Source: Prochlorococcus sp. AG-347-L02
GTDB taxonomy: Bacteria > Cyanobacteriota > Cyanobacteriia > PCC-6307 > Cyanobiaceae
DNA length: 64,000 nt
Direction of reading: 5' to 3'
Assembly: GCA_003281255.1 (NCBI GenBank)
Contig: QCCL01000003.1
Coordinates: 57,277 to 121,276, forward strand
Shown here: positions 45,014 through 54,929 of the stretch, in pieces
Position numbering within the stretch: the first letter of the stretch is position 1
Layout: each line of letters starts with the position of its first letter
Made by a program: the position numbers and the translations under genes
The notes under the pieces: model-generated
Database searches by the model: none
What the model saw: only the letters and a program-made list of their open reading frames with translations
What the model was told of the DNA's origin: nothing

Positions 45014-45539
45014 ATTGGGCAATATCAAGAATTTGTTTTTTTATGAATTCCTTTTGCTCTGAGTCATATTTTACTGAATTATCAAAACTATTCCCCATAT
45101 CATCTAAATCTGTGAGGACTTGATTGACAGACTTTGTAACTGACTTAGTTTCTAGTAGTCTTAAAATAGCCTTACATCTATCTGAAATGTTTTCGGACGT
45201 TATCTCATATTCATGATTATTATCTCTTCGATGAATAATAATTTGAGCGGAACTCATTATTAAATTTTTTACTACTATGTCTGTTACCACATCACCACCT
45301 TCGTTCAGTTTGTAAATTAGTGAAAAAGGAAGTTTATCTAACAAAAAACAATCTTTATCTGATAAAGCGTATGCAAAAAATCCTCTGAGTCCATTTCTCG
45401 TTTTAATTAGCTCTGCGATCCTATCAGCTAAAACCTCTTCGCTGAGTAAATCTTCACCCCACTCTTTGCACCATTGTGCGGATATGTTTATTGCTTCTGT
45501 GAACGAAGCTTCTTTTAAATTTATGGTTTTTTTTTCCAT
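45012..45539 (-). CDS. Conserved cyanobacterial-type protein of unknown function
   Basis: This 175-residue soluble protein is rich in Asp, Glu and Lys. It has no signal or membrane segment. It is mostly predicted helix, with a central beta-looking part (GFFAYALSDKDCFLLDKLP, QIIIHRRDNNHEYEITSEN). I do not recognise a named family. It is divergent from era with 38 bases between the starts, and ends inside a shared terminator. Confidence 0.8.
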   Translation of the reverse strand: MEKKTINLKEASFTEAINISAQWCKEWGEDLLSEEVLADRIAELIKTRNGLRGFFAYALSDKDCFLLDKLPFSLIYKLNEGGDVVTDIVVKNLIMSSAQIIIHRRDNNHEYEITSENISDRCKAILRLLETKSVTKSVNQVLTDLDDMGNSFDNSVKYDSEQKEFIKKQILDIAQ

Positions 45540-45577
45540 TTTTGATCAGAATTTTATTATTGATGCATTAAAAGTCT

Positions 45578-46489
45578 TTGGCTAATTATAAGTCTGGGTT
45601 TGTAACTTTACTAGGAAGGCCAAATGTGGGGAAATCTACTTTAATAAATAAATTGATTGGAGAAAAAATAACAATTACTTCTCCAATAGCGCAAACTACT
45701 AGAAATAAATTAAAAGGCATACTTACTACAGACAATGGGCAAATAATTTTTGTTGATACGCCAGGTGTACATAAACCTCATCATCGACTTGGAGAGATAT
45801 TAGTAAAAAACGCAAAATCTGCAATTAATGGAGTTGATATGGTAATTTTTGTAATTGATTCAAGTGAAGAACCTGGTGGAGGTGATCAATATATTTTGAA
45901 CTTTTTAATAGCAAATAAAACTGATTTTATTGTGGCATTAAATAAGTGGGATTTGGTTAATAAAGAATTTAGGAATTTACGTTTAGATCAATATAGAAGA
46001 TTTTTTGGAATTAATAGAAACTTTCAAATTGTAAGTGCTTCTGAAGGAGAAGGATGTTCTGAACTAGTCGATATGGCGCTTAATTTTCTTCCGGAGGGAC
46101 CAAAACTTTATGACGAAGAGACGATTTGCGACCAACCATTAGATAACTTATTATCTGATTTAGTAAGAGAGCAGGTATTAAAAAATACAAGAGAAGAGGT
46201 ACCTCATAGTGTGGCAGTAAAGATAGAAAAGAGAGAGGAAATGAAAAGAAAAAATGGCAAAGTTTTTACAGCTATTTTGGCTACTATTATTGTTGAAAGA
46301 TCAACTCAAAAAGGCATTCTTATTGGAAAGAAAGGTTCAATGTTAAAAATAATTGGTCAGTCAGCAAGATCAAATATGTCAAAATTAATTGATGGTCCAG
46401 TTCACCTAGAGTTGTTTGTGAAAGTTGTTCCAAATTGGAGAAAAAAAGAATCAAGGTTAATTGAGTTTGGTTATGAGGAAGATTTCTAG
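45578..46489 (+). CDS. era: GTPase Era
   Basis: This 303-residue protein pairs a GTPase domain (TLLGRPNVGKSTLINKL, DTPGVHKPHHRLGE, VALNKWDLV) with a C-terminal KH RNA-binding domain (KKGSMLKIIGQSARSNMSKL). Era assists maturation of 16S rRNA and the 30S subunit. The start is TTG 45578. The next gene's ATG follows its TAG with no base between, so translation is probably coupled through the trmD-ispF frame. Confidence 0.96.
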   Translation: MANYKSGFVTLLGRPNVGKSTLINKLIGEKITITSPIAQTTRNKLKGILTTDNGQIIFVDTPGVHKPHHRLGEILVKNAKSAINGVDMVIFVIDSSEEPGGGDQYILNFLIANKTDFIVALNKWDLVNKEFRNLRLDQYRRFFGINRNFQIVSASEGEGCSELVDMALNFLPEGPKLYDEETICDQPLDNLLSDLVREQVLKNTREEVPHSVAVKIEKREEMKRKNGKVFTAILATIIVERSTQKGILIGKKGSMLKIIGQSARSNMSKLIDGPVHLELFVKVVPNWRKKESRLIEFGYEEDF

Positions 46490-47710
46490 ATGAGTGGTTT
46501 TAATTTTGATGTAATTACATTGTTCCCTAAAGCTTTTGAAGTAATAAATAATTTAGGGGTTATAACAAAAGCTCTAGATAAGAATTTGATCGATGTAAAT
46601 TTACACGATTTGAGAAAATATGGAGAAGGTTCATACAGACAAGTAGATGATAAGCCTTATGGAGGAGGAGCAGGTATGGTATTAAAACCTGAACCTATTT
46701 ATAAGGCATATGAATCAATTAGAAAATCACCTAAAAGAAAAACTTTGCTGATGACCCCACAGGGTAAACTCCTTAAGCAAAAGGATCTTGCGAGATGGTG
46801 CACTTTGGATCAAATAATAATTATTTGTGGTCAATATGAAGGTTTTGATGAAAGGATTAGATGTTTAGCTGATGAAGAGATATCGATAGGTGATTATGTA
46901 CTTTCTGGAGGTGAAATACCTGCTATATCAATAATTAACGGTTTGACTAGATTATTACCAGGAACTCTTGGTGATCCAGAATCCTTAGTCGATGAAAGTC
47001 ATAATTCTTCTTTATTAGAATATCCTCACTACACGAGGCCCTTAACTTTTAAAGATATGAAAGTGCCAGATATTCTAGTGAGCGGTAATCATGAAGAGAT
47101 TAAATCGTGGAGAAGAAGAAAAAGTTTTGAAAGAACATTGGAGAGAAGAAGTGACTTAATTTCAAATGAAAACTACAAAAAATCCCCACAAAGTAAGAGA
47201 ATAATAAAAGAAAATAATCAATTCATGAAATTTAGAATAGGTAATGGATACGATATTCACAGACTTGTGGAGGATAGAGATTTAATTATTGGAGGAGTAA
47301 AATTGCATCATCCTGAAAATTTAGGATTGGATGGTCATAGTGATGCTGATGTTTTAAGTCACTCATTAATGGATGCATTATTGGGAGCACTTTCCTTGGG
47401 CGATATAGGAAAGTATTTCCCCCCATCTGATGAAAAATGGAAAAATGCTGATAGTTTGTTTCTGTTATCAAAAGTAATTGAATTGATAAGACAAGATGGT
47501 TGGGAAATAAATAACATTGACAGTGTTCTTGTTGCTGAAAGGCCAAAAATCATGCCACATATAAAACTAATGAAAAAAAACATTTCTGAAATCTTGAATA
47601 TTGATGAAAATTTAATTGGGATTAAAGCAACCACTAATGAAAAATTGGGTCCTGAAGGGAGAGAAGAGGGTATAAGTTGTCATTCAGTAGTTCTACTTGA
47701 GAAAAAATGA
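46490..47710 (+). CDS. TrmD-IspF single reading frame: tRNA m1G37 methyltransferase joined to MECDP synthase
   Basis: One uninterrupted 406-residue frame holds two complete enzymes. Residues 1-245 are TrmD, the knotted m1G37 tRNA methylase: [47 protein letters not shown], and [19 protein letters not shown] ending blocks. Residues 246-406 are IspF of the MEP isoprenoid pathway: [51 protein letters not shown] basic linker ([17 protein letters not shown]) joins them, with no stop. IspF's own ATG is at 47225, so internal initiation could also make it separately. Most bacteria keep these genes apart. Confidence 0.93.
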   Translation: MSGFNFDVITLFPKAFEVINNLGVITKALDKNLIDVNLHDLRKYGEGSYRQVDDKPYGGGAGMVLKPEPIYKAYESIRKSPKRKTLLMTPQGKLLKQKDLARWCTLDQIIIICGQYEGFDERIRCLADEEISIGDYVLSGGEIPAISIINGLTRLLPGTLGDPESLVDESHNSSLLEYPHYTRPLTFKDMKVPDILVSGNHEEIKSWRRRKSFERTLERRSDLISNENYKKSPQSKRIIKENNQFMKFRIGNGYDIHRLVEDRDLIIGGVKLHHPENLGLDGHSDADVLSHSLMDALLGALSLGDIGKYFPPSDEKWKNADSLFLLSKVIELIRQDGWEINNIDSVLVAERPKIMPHIKLMKKNISEILNIDENLIGIKATTNEKLGPEGREEGISCHSVVLLEKK

Positions 47711-48153
47711 GATTTAATTTAAATTTGAAAAAAAAATTACAAAGTTTTTGTTTATTATTAACCTGCTTAGTGGTTTTTATTTTCCAAACTGATATTCCCA
47801 ATTTAAAAGCTCTTACAATGGATAATTATCAAAGTGAAATGGTCATAGAGGAATTAAGACTTAAAGTACCTGCCGATGTAAAAGCAGCTTGGTTAAATGC
47901 TGAAAAAGAAATATGGGAGCCATGGTTATCTTCTCAAGATGGTTTTTTGGGAAGACAATTATTTTGGGATAAAGAAAAAGAAGAAGCTTTAATATTAGTA
48001 AATTGGAAAAGTAAGAAATTATGGAAAAGTATACCAATGTCAGAAGTAAATGTAGTTCAACAAAAATTTGAAGATAATGTTAAAGCAACTCTAAATGTAG
48101 GCGAAAATCCTTTTGAATTAATTTATGAGGGAGAATTGGATAAGCAAAGATGA
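47707..48153 (+). CDS. TIGR03792-like cyanobacterial protein, probably exported
   Basis: This 148-residue protein has a Lys-rich start and a hydrophobic segment at about residues 14-28 (signal peptide or anchor). The domain that follows has [37 protein letters not shown] and [17 protein letters not shown]. This is a ferredoxin-like pattern I associate with the TIGR03792 family (antibiotic-monooxygenase-like fold). Function is unknown. It overlaps trmD-ispF by 4 bases and larB by 4 bases. Confidence 0.8.
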   Translation: MRFNLNLKKKLQSFCLLLTCLVVFIFQTDIPNLKALTMDNYQSEMVIEELRLKVPADVKAAWLNAEKEIWEPWLSSQDGFLGRQLFWDKEKEEALILVNWKSKKLWKSIPMSEVNVVQQKFEDNVKATLNVGENPFELIYEGELDKQR

Positions 48154-48806
48154 ATTTTGATATCAAGTTTGATTTTGAAAGAAGAGATAGACTAGGACTC
48201 ATCGAGGCTATATGGGGTCAAGATAAGAGTATCGACCAATTAGAAAGATTATCAAAAAATGTATTAAGTAAAAATGAGGTTGTTTTCATTACTAGGATTA
48301 ATAGTGAAAAGGCCCATTATCTTACGGGTTTGTACAATGATGCACGATTCTATGAAGAAGCAAATTGCTTAACAATTGGGAAGAATTTGAATAAATTAAA
48401 TACGAATAAAAAAGTTGCCATAATTTCAGGCGGCTCAAGCGATTTGGCCGTAACACTTGAAGCACAATTAGCGATTGAAATTTATGGAGTAAATTGTCAA
48501 TCTTTTATAGATGTTGGAGTTGCTGGACTTCATCGATTGATGAGTCAGTTAGAAGAAATAAATAAATATGATGTATTAATAGTTTGTGCTGGAATGGAAG
48601 GGGCTTTGGCAACGGTTGTGGGTGGATTGTTGGCACAACCGATAATTGCAGTACCTGTCTCAGTCGGCTACGGCGTTAGTAAGGATGGAGAAACTGCTTT
48701 AAATAGTATGTTGTCTAGCTGTTCTCCAGGTATTGCAGTTATGAATATAGATAATGGTTACGGAGCAGCAATGGCGGCTCTGAGAATTATAAAAAGTATT
48801 TCCTAA
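48150..48806 (+). CDS. larB: LarB/CpmA-like protein (PurE-related)
   Basis: This 218-residue protein has the PurE-like fold motifs VAIISGGSSDLAVTLEAQLA and DVGVAGLHRLMSQLEE. VCAGMEGALATVVGGLLAQPIIAVPVSVGYGVS is also present, as in LarB. LarB carboxylates nicotinic acid adenine dinucleotide at the start of nickel-pincer cofactor synthesis. In Synechococcus the homologue CpmA modifies circadian phase. LarC and LarE genes are not in the window, so which role applies is open. It is the last gene of a coupled era-trmD/ispF-TIGR03792-larB run. Confidence 0.9.
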   Translation: MNFDIKFDFERRDRLGLIEAIWGQDKSIDQLERLSKNVLSKNEVVFITRINSEKAHYLTGLYNDARFYEEANCLTIGKNLNKLNTNKKVAIISGGSSDLAVTLEAQLAIEIYGVNCQSFIDVGVAGLHRLMSQLEEINKYDVLIVCAGMEGALATVVGGLLAQPIIAVPVSVGYGVSKDGETALNSMLSSCSPGIAVMNIDNGYGAAMAALRIIKSIS

Positions 48807-48810
48807 ATAA

Positions 48811-48942
48811 TTACTTTTTTTCTATTTCTAAGAGGTTTTCTATCCATAAATTAAGTTGTTTTGAAAGCATTCCTTCTTCTCTCATTTTGATTGCCTTTAT
48901 GACGACTTCTGTATTTACCCACTCTGGAAACCTTTTTGGCAT
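48811..48942 (-). CDS. Small unknown protein (43 residues)
   Basis: ATG at 48942 opens a frame encoding a mostly helical basic/acidic peptide: MPKRFPEWVNTEVVIKAIK, then a Glu/Leu-rich end. No membrane segment is seen. It ends four bases from the larB stop on the other strand. The regular amphipathic pattern and fill of the gap favour a real gene, but I recognise no family. Confidence 0.5.
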   Translation of the reverse strand: MPKRFPEWVNTEVVIKAIKMREEGMLSKQLNLWIENLLEIEKK

Positions 48943-49009
48943 TTATTTTTATATTCAGTAACTTTAATTTGGTACAAATTTTGATAAAGACAAGATCTAA
49001 GTAACAAAT

Positions 49010-49177
49010 TTAATCTTTTATGTTTGATTTTGTACCTAACCTAGACAGCTCAGATGAAGTATTTTCACTTTCTACATTTTTTAATCTTTCAATTAACTCT
49101 GAAAGATCTTTTTGAGCGAGCTCCCCATTTTGCTCCCATTTCAAGGTCCTTGAGTTATTATCAATAATTTCTTTCAT
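49010..49177 (-). CDS. Small unknown protein (55 residues)
   Basis: ATG at 49177 opens a frame beginning MKEIIDNNSRTLKWEQNGE, followed by a helix-forming stretch (LSELIERLKNVESENTSSE) and a basic end. It is soluble, and could be a small coiled-coil protein. It lies 109 bases downstream of thiS and 67 bases upstream of the other small ORF, so it may be the tail of the ribF-thiE-thiS transcript. Confidence 0.5.
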   Translation of the reverse strand: MKEIIDNNSRTLKWEQNGELAQKDLSELIERLKNVESENTSSELSRLGTKSNIKD

Positions 49178-49286
49178 TGTTCTATTTAAGTATTAAGAAT
49201 ATAAAACGAAAAAAGGAAAATTTTGGTTATTGTTTCAAGTCTAAACTTAAAAAATTATGAAGATTTTAATATACAAAAATTTTCTT

Positions 49287-49496
49287 TTAACCACCACCAA
49301 CTATTGAAACGATTTCTAAATTATCCCCATCTTTAAGTTTAACTTTTTCCCATTTTATTGAATTAATAATTAAATTATTTAATTCTACGACAATTGTGTT
49401 GGGTTTATATCCCATTAAATTTAAAGCTTTTGATAGTAGAGCATTCTCTTGATCAAGTTCAATTTTTTTTTCTTCTCCATTTACTTTAATTTTCAT
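49287..49496 (-). CDS. thiS: Sulfur carrier protein ThiS
   Basis: This 69-residue ubiquitin-like protein ends in VSIVGGG. The terminal Gly-Gly is adenylated and loaded with sulfur for thiazole formation in thiamine synthesis. KIKVNGEEKKIEL is the typical first strand pair. It overlaps the end of thiE by 11 bases. Confidence 0.93.
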   Translation of the reverse strand: MKIKVNGEEKKIELDQENALLSKALNLMGYKPNTIVVELNNLIINSIKWEKVKLKDGDNLEIVSIVGGG

Positions 49497-50541
49497 TAGA
49501 CAATTCTTTTAAAATCATAATAGCTTCTTCTCTAGGATCTTCAGCATTCATTAATTGCGAAACTAAGGCAATTTTTTTAAACCCATTTTTTTTTAAATAT
49601 GAAATATTATTTGACTTGATTCCTCCAATAGCAAACCAAGGAATATTTAAATCTTTTGTTAATGTTTTAATCTTTTCAATACCTATAGGTTTTTTGTTCT
49701 TTTTTGTTGCAGTTTCAAATACTGGTCCAATTCCTATGTAATCACAACCTTCCTTATAAGCATTTGAAATATCAATTTCATTATTTGCACTTATGCCAAT
49801 AATTTTTGAATATCCTAATAATTTCCTTGCAGTTTTTAAGTCTAAATCATCTTGTCCAAGATGAATCCCATCCGCATTAGATGCAAGAGCTATGTCAAGT
49901 CTGTCGTTAACGATGAACAAAGAATTATATTTTTTACATAGATTTTTAATCTTGATTGCCTCTTGAAGATGATCTTTATCAGTTCCCGTTTTAAATCTAT
50001 GTTGAATTATTCTTACTCCCGCAATTAAAATTTCTTCTATGATTTCTAATAAATTGTCCTTTTGATCTGTGATTACATATAAGTCATTTTCTTTTAATAT
50101 TGCCTCAGACTTCTTACACTGACTTAAGCTTAATAAGTCTATTTCGATGGTATAAATTTCATATCTAATTTCTGAAGCGATTTTCGAAAGCTCATGATTC
50201 TGTAGCCTTGAGAATTCTTCTATGACTCGTAATGCTTCTTGAACTCTGGCTGAATTAGAACTTATAATTTGCTCTGGAGTTTTTCTGTTGATTTGCTCGT
50301 GATGAGTTAATCCTTTACATTTGTCCTCAATGTGATTTCTAGATTGTTTATAAACTTCTAAATGATTTTTCCCTAAAATTTGTCTAAAATTTTTAATCTT
50401 TTCAACATATTTTTCTTTGCCTAGACCAAATCTAGCCCAATCCTCTAATACTCTTAGTCCTTCTCTAGCTCTATCAAGATTAGCGTCAATAATTTGATAA
50501 ATTCTTAAATCTTCAGCGTCTTTAGTATTGGAATTCAGCAT
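49486..50541 (-). CDS. thiE: Thiamine-phosphate synthase, long cyanobacterial form
   Basis: This 351-residue protein has the ThiE TIM barrel in its C-terminal ~210 residues: LYVITDQKDN, VRIIQHRFK, FIVNDRLDIALASNADGIHLGQDDL, IGIGPVFETATKKNKKP and WFAIGGI. The N-terminal ~140-residue helical extension (RAREGLRVLEDWARFGLGK, ARVQEALRVIEEFSRL) is characteristic of cyanobacterial ThiE. It couples thiazole and pyrimidine phosphates to thiamine phosphate. It lies 7 bases after ribF and overlaps thiS. No TPP riboswitch is visible. Confidence 0.95.
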   Translation of the reverse strand: MLNSNTKDAEDLRIYQIIDANLDRAREGLRVLEDWARFGLGKEKYVEKIKNFRQILGKNHLEVYKQSRNHIEDKCKGLTHHEQINRKTPEQIISSNSARVQEALRVIEEFSRLQNHELSKIASEIRYEIYTIEIDLLSLSQCKKSEAILKENDLYVITDQKDNLLEIIEEILIAGVRIIQHRFKTGTDKDHLQEAIKIKNLCKKYNSLFIVNDRLDIALASNADGIHLGQDDLDLKTARKLLGYSKIIGISANNEIDISNAYKEGCDYIGIGPVFETATKKNKKPIGIEKIKTLTKDLNIPWFAIGGIKSNNISYLKKNGFKKIALVSQLMNAEDPREEAIMILKELSNEN

Positions 50542-50548
50542 TTGTAAT

Positions 50549-51472
50549 TTATTTTTTGTAGTTTTTAAAAATTTTTAGAGCATTATCTCTATCTTTTTTA
50601 ATTTGATTAGAAAGTTGATCTATATTTTTGAACTTGATTTGAGATCTAAGTTTTTCAACTGGTTCTACAGATAGATTTAAACCATATAGATCGATATCTT
50701 TATTTATTAAATGAACTTCAACTGCAGATGGCAATAAAGGATTTATTGTTGGTTGAGAGCCAAGATTCATAACAGATTCAATTTTTTGGTTTGAATTTTC
50801 TATTGTTGTCCAAGATGCGTAAACTCCTTCTCCAGGTAAAAATTTTCTGCCATCTATTTCAAGATTTGCGGTAGGCCACCCTATACTTTTTCCAATTCCT
50901 TTACCTTTAACAACTTTTCCATTAAAACTATAAGGCCTATTAAGAATTTTGAAAGCATTTTTCAGATCACTTTTCTCTAATAAATCTCTTATTCTGCTGC
51001 TGCTGATTCTACCTTCCTTGTCTTCTAATATTGGAGTAATTTTTAGTTTAATATCCTTATCCATAATAATATTTTTTATTGTATTTATGTCTCCACTTCT
51101 TCTGAAACCAAATTTAAAATTAGCACCTACAGAAATATTTTTTGCTTGTAATTGATTTATCAAAATATCTCTCACGAATCTTTCTGCACTTAATTTGGAT
51201 AGTTCCTTATCAAAAGGAATCAGAACTAATTGTTCAATTCCAAGATCTTCAAGGATAGGTAGTTTTTCATTAGGGAGATCAAGCCTAAGACGTGTCTCTT
51301 TGTATAGAACTTCTCTAGGATGAGGCCAGAAGCTCGCAATTGTTGGGGTATATTGCGTCTCTTCAACTACACTTTTAATTAACTTCCTATGGCCAGCATG
51401 TAGGCCATCAAAACTTCCAATAGCTATTGAAGTAGGATTCTTAACTTCAGATGGCGATATTAAAGAGATCAA
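50549..51472 (-). CDS. ribF: Riboflavin kinase / FAD synthetase
   Basis: This 307-residue bifunctional enzyme makes FMN and FAD. The N-terminal adenylyltransferase has AIGSFDGLHAGHRKLI and ISSSRIRDLLE. The C-terminal kinase domain has GKGIGKSIGWPTANLE and LLPSAVEVHLI. It heads the ribF-thiE-thiS unit, divergent from the DUF3611 gene by 68 bases. Confidence 0.95.
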   Translation of the reverse strand: MISLISPSEVKNPTSIAIGSFDGLHAGHRKLIKSVVEETQYTPTIASFWPHPREVLYKETRLRLDLPNEKLPILEDLGIEQLVLIPFDKELSKLSAERFVRDILINQLQAKNISVGANFKFGFRRSGDINTIKNIIMDKDIKLKITPILEDKEGRISSSRIRDLLEKSDLKNAFKILNRPYSFNGKVVKGKGIGKSIGWPTANLEIDGRKFLPGEGVYASWTTIENSNQKIESVMNLGSQPTINPLLPSAVEVHLINKDIDLYGLNLSVEPVEKLRSQIKFKNIDQLSNQIKKDRDNALKIFKNYKK

Positions 51473-51540
51473 AAGATTACGTGCAATTTTATGATTTTGA
51501 TGGCAAATTTGAATAGATTATAGTTTATTCGATCAAATGA

Positions 51541-52074
51541 ATGTCTGACAAAATTGATTTTCAGTCCCTTTCATTTGGAATGCGACGCATTGGATGGATA
51601 CGCTTTTGGGTTCAGTCCATTTTAGGTGTTGTAGTTGCAGCTGTTTTGCTTTTTTCAAATGTTGTAAATAATAGCGAAGGGCAGCTTAGCTTGACGCCTG
51701 GTCTATCCCTTACAACAATATCCTTGATTTTACTACTTATTAGTCTTTGGCAAGGTTGGTTAATAGTTAGAACAGGAAGAGCAATCGCAAGTAACGCAAG
51801 ACCTTCAAGAGGACAAACAAGTAAATTGATAAAACGAGGACTAATAGTTGATTTATTAGGAATTTTGTTTGGATTAATTGGATATCAAGCTCTTATGGGT
51901 GCCTTATTTATCCAAGCATCTTCTCAAACAACTGGACAATTGATAACAGCGACATCCGATATCCCAATTACTGGACTTGAAATATTATCAGTTCTCAGTA
52001 ATACACAAGTTATTGCTGCTCATTTTTTTGGACTTTGCTTTTCGTTGTGGCTTTTAAGAAGGATTTACAAATAA
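51541..52074 (+). CDS. DUF3611-type membrane protein
   Basis: This 177-residue protein has four hydrophobic helices (about residues 23-43, 54-76, 101-123, 155-172). The N-terminal motif [18 protein letters not shown] and the loop [17 protein letters not shown] match what I recall of cyanobacterial and plastid DUF3611 proteins. The function is unknown. Its end overlaps surE on the other strand by 21 bases. Confidence 0.82.
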   Translation: MSDKIDFQSLSFGMRRIGWIRFWVQSILGVVVAAVLLFSNVVNNSEGQLSLTPGLSLTTISLILLLISLWQGWLIVRTGRAIASNARPSRGQTSKLIKRGLIVDLLGILFGLIGYQALMGALFIQASSQTTGQLITATSDIPITGLEILSVLSNTQVIAAHFFGLCFSLWLLRRIYK

Positions 52075-52863
52075 ATTATTAATTTTAGGTAATTTGTCTA
52101 AATTACCCCGCCAAAATAAATCAGGTTCAACGGGTGTAAGAGATATTTTATTTTCTTGTATTTGCGATACGTCACTTGGCCATTTCTTTGGACCATAACC
52201 TTTTGATTTAAGATCTAAAACAACCTCACCAGCGAGCCAATAATAATCATCACCCCTTGGGTCTTCTCTTTTGGAAAATTGATTTTTATATTTTCTTACA
52301 GATAATCTTGTCCATGAAAATTCTTTTATTTTGCTTTTTTCGCAAGGGGGTATATTCAAATTTAAAAGAAGTGAAGTTGGCCAACTATCTTTAATTGCTT
52401 GTTCTGCAATATTCATTGCAATTTCTCCAGCAAATTCAAAATTCTTCCATTTAAAACTAGCAACACTAATTGCCATGGAGGGAACATTTTCTAAAGTGCC
52501 TTCCATCGCTGCAGCGACTGTACCTGAACAAAAAATATCTGTCCCTAAATTTGGCCCGTGATTTATTCCAGATAGTACTAGATCAGGTTTATGATCCAAT
52601 AGTTCAGATAGTGCTAATTTGACGCAATCAGCAGGTGTACCAGAACATCCCCAAGCTTCAATTCCTTCCCCAAATAATTCGTCAGCTTTTTCCACTCTTA
52701 ATGGAGATTGCAGAGTAAGACCATGACCTGTAGCTGATCTTTCTTGGTCAGGACAAACTACTTTTACCTTATGGCCTCTTTTTTGTGCTGATTTTGCTAG
52801 AGCTCTTATCCCTGCTGCAAAAACACCATCATCATTGCTAATTAATATATTTAACGGTTTCAT
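52054..52863 (-). CDS. surE: 5'/3'-nucleotidase SurE
   Basis: This 269-residue metal-dependent phosphatase acts on nucleoside monophosphates. It has the metal-binding [14 protein letters not shown], the SATGHGLTL segment, [39 protein letters not shown], and a C-terminal [11 protein letters not shown]. It stands alone, divergent from pheS by 68 bases. Confidence 0.96.
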   Translation of the reverse strand: MKPLNILISNDDGVFAAGIRALAKSAQKRGHKVKVVCPDQERSATGHGLTLQSPLRVEKADELFGEGIEAWGCSGTPADCVKLALSELLDHKPDLVLSGINHGPNLGTDIFCSGTVAAAMEGTLENVPSMAISVASFKWKNFEFAGEIAMNIAEQAIKDSWPTSLLLNLNIPPCEKSKIKEFSWTRLSVRKYKNQFSKREDPRGDDYYWLAGEVVLDLKSKGYGPKKWPSDVSQIQENKISLTPVEPDLFWRGNLDKLPKINNLFVNPS

Positions 52864-52931
52864 TAATCAATAAATTTTATTTATGGACGATATTTAAGTA
52901 AAATAAAGAAATACTTATTTTTACTATATCA

Positions 52932-53939
52932 GTGAGTCAGATTGAATCATTAAGTCAAATTGAGGAAAAACTAAATAATCTTTCTCTAACAGCAAAAAAT
53001 AATATAAGTAATGCTAGTACTCATGAAGAACTGGATCAGCTAAGAGTTTCCTTGCTAGGGAAAAAAGGTGATTTATCAATTATCTTGAAAACAATGGGTC
53101 AATTATCTGCTACTGATAGACCAATTGTTGGCCAAAAGGCAAATTTAATAAAAATAAATTTGCAGGAATTAATAAATGAAAGAAAAAATCAACTAAATAG
53201 TGAAGCTTTAGACAAAAAGATCAAAAAAGAAAAAATTGATGTAACTATCCCTTCTATTGGAACACCCCCTGGGAATAAACATCCTTTAATTTCAACTCAA
53301 GATGAAATAATAGATATTTTTTGTGGTTTAGGATACTCAGTTGAGAGTGGGCCGGAGATAGAAACTGATTTTTATAATTTTGAGTCTCTTAATATACCTA
53401 AAAATCATCCTGCTAGAGATATGCAGGATACTTTTTACTTAGATGAAAATCGACTTTTAAGGACTCATACTTCTCCTGTTCAGATAAGATACTTAGAGAA
53501 AACTCCTCCCCCAGTAAGGATCATTGCTCCAGGGAGAGTGTATAGAAGAGATGCTGTAGATGCTACTCATTCCCCTGTATTTAATCAGGTTGAGGTTTTA
53601 TGTATCGATCAAGACATTAATTTTAGTCATTTAAGAGGAACAGTTCTTACATTTTTAAAGACCTTTTTTGGAGATATTCCTGTAAGATTTAGAGCTAGTT
53701 ATTTCCCATTTACTGAACCTTCAGCAGAAGTAGACGTCCAGTGGAAAGGTAAATGGTTAGAAGTAATGGGCTGCGGAATGGTAGATCCAAAGGTATTAGA
53801 AAAATTAGGAATAGATTCCGAAAAATGGACTGGTTTTGCAGCAGGATTAGGAGTTGAGAGATTTTGTATGGTAAGACATCAGATCGACGACATCAGAAAA
53901 TTTTATACAAATGATATTAGATTCTTAGAACAGTTCTAA
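52932..53939 (+). CDS. pheS: Phenylalanyl-tRNA synthetase alpha subunit
   Basis: This 335-residue class II synthetase subunit has an N-terminal coiled coil, then motif 1 around [36 protein letters not shown], motif 2 ([24 protein letters not shown]), and motif 3 ([18 protein letters not shown]) follow. The start is GTG at 52932. The beta subunit is not in the window. Confidence 0.96.
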   Translation: MSQIESLSQIEEKLNNLSLTAKNNISNASTHEELDQLRVSLLGKKGDLSIILKTMGQLSATDRPIVGQKANLIKINLQELINERKNQLNSEALDKKIKKEKIDVTIPSIGTPPGNKHPLISTQDEIIDIFCGLGYSVESGPEIETDFYNFESLNIPKNHPARDMQDTFYLDENRLLRTHTSPVQIRYLEKTPPPVRIIAPGRVYRRDAVDATHSPVFNQVEVLCIDQDINFSHLRGTVLTFLKTFFGDIPVRFRASYFPFTEPSAEVDVQWKGKWLEVMGCGMVDPKVLEKLGIDSEKWTGFAAGLGVERFCMVRHQIDDIRKFYTNDIRFLEQF

Positions 53940-54009
53940 TAGTATTTAATTCTTAAATTAGGATTGTCCAACAAATTAGTTTAAGATAGTTCTAGTTTTA
54001 AATTTTTGA

Positions 54010-54918
54010 TTGGTACGTAAAGCAGGACTAATCGTTAATGATGGAAAGGAACTAGCTGTTCAAACTGCAACTTCTGTTCAAAAAAAATTGGAAAAATCTA
54101 ATTTTGAAGTTGTAAGAGTTAGTAGTTCTGGAGGCATGGTTGGTTTCGCAAATCCTGATCAACATGTTCGCCCTTTGGGATATACGAACTGTGTTCCAGA
54201 GGGGTTTGACTCGTCAATAGAATTTGCAATTGTTCTTGGAGGAGATGGAACCGTTCTTTCTGCAGCAAGGCAAACAGCACCAGCTAAAATTCCTATCCTC
54301 ACAATAAATACTGGTCATTTAGGTTTTCTTGCGGAAGCTTATTTATCAAATCTTGATGAAGCAATAGATAAAATCATTGCTGGAAATTGGGATATTGAAG
54401 AAAGAACTTGTCTTATCATTAGTGTAATGAGGAATGATCAGAGGAGATGGGAGTCTCTCTGTCTTAATGAGATGGCTCTTCATAGAGAACCTCTAACAAG
54501 TATGTGTCATTTTGAGATTTCTATTGGGCGACATGCTCCAGTAGATATTTCAGCAGATGGAGTAATTTTATCTACTCCAACTGGATCAACTGCGTATTCG
54601 TTGAGTGCTGGAGGGCCAGTTATTACGCCTGATTGCCCAGTAGTGCAATTAACTCCAATTGCTCCACATTCATTGGCTTCTAGGGCATTGGTTTTTAATG
54701 ATTCAGAGCCAGTAACTGTTTTCCCAGCGACTCCTGAAAGGCTGGTAATGGTTGTTGACGGAAATGCTGGTTGTTATGTTTGGCCTGAAGATAGAGTTTT
54801 AATAAGGAAAAGTAAACACTCAGTAAAGTTTATTAGACTTGAAGATCATGAATTTTTCCAGGTTTTAAGAAATAAACTAGGTTGGGGCTTACCCCATGTA
54901 GCTAAACCTAATAAATAA
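54010..54918 (+). CDS. nadK: NAD kinase
   Basis: This 302-residue enzyme makes NADP from NAD and ATP. The catalytic GGDGT motif is in [15 protein letters not shown], with [32 protein letters not shown] and [15 protein letters not shown] following. The start is TTG 54010. Cyanobacteria usually carry two NAD kinases; this could be either, and the second is not seen here. Confidence 0.95.
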   Translation: MVRKAGLIVNDGKELAVQTATSVQKKLEKSNFEVVRVSSSGGMVGFANPDQHVRPLGYTNCVPEGFDSSIEFAIVLGGDGTVLSAARQTAPAKIPILTINTGHLGFLAEAYLSNLDEAIDKIIAGNWDIEERTCLIISVMRNDQRRWESLCLNEMALHREPLTSMCHFEISIGRHAPVDISADGVILSTPTGSTAYSLSAGGPVITPDCPVVQLTPIAPHSLASRALVFNDSEPVTVFPATPERLVMVVDGNAGCYVWPEDRVLIRKSKHSVKFIRLEDHEFFQVLRNKLGWGLPHVAKPNK

Positions 54919-54929
54919 ACATTTTAAAC

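Noticed and set aside
50542..50548. TPP riboswitch for thiE, or cobalamin riboswitches for cobD and cbiET
   Set aside because: The leader regions are too short or contain no recognisable conserved boxes.
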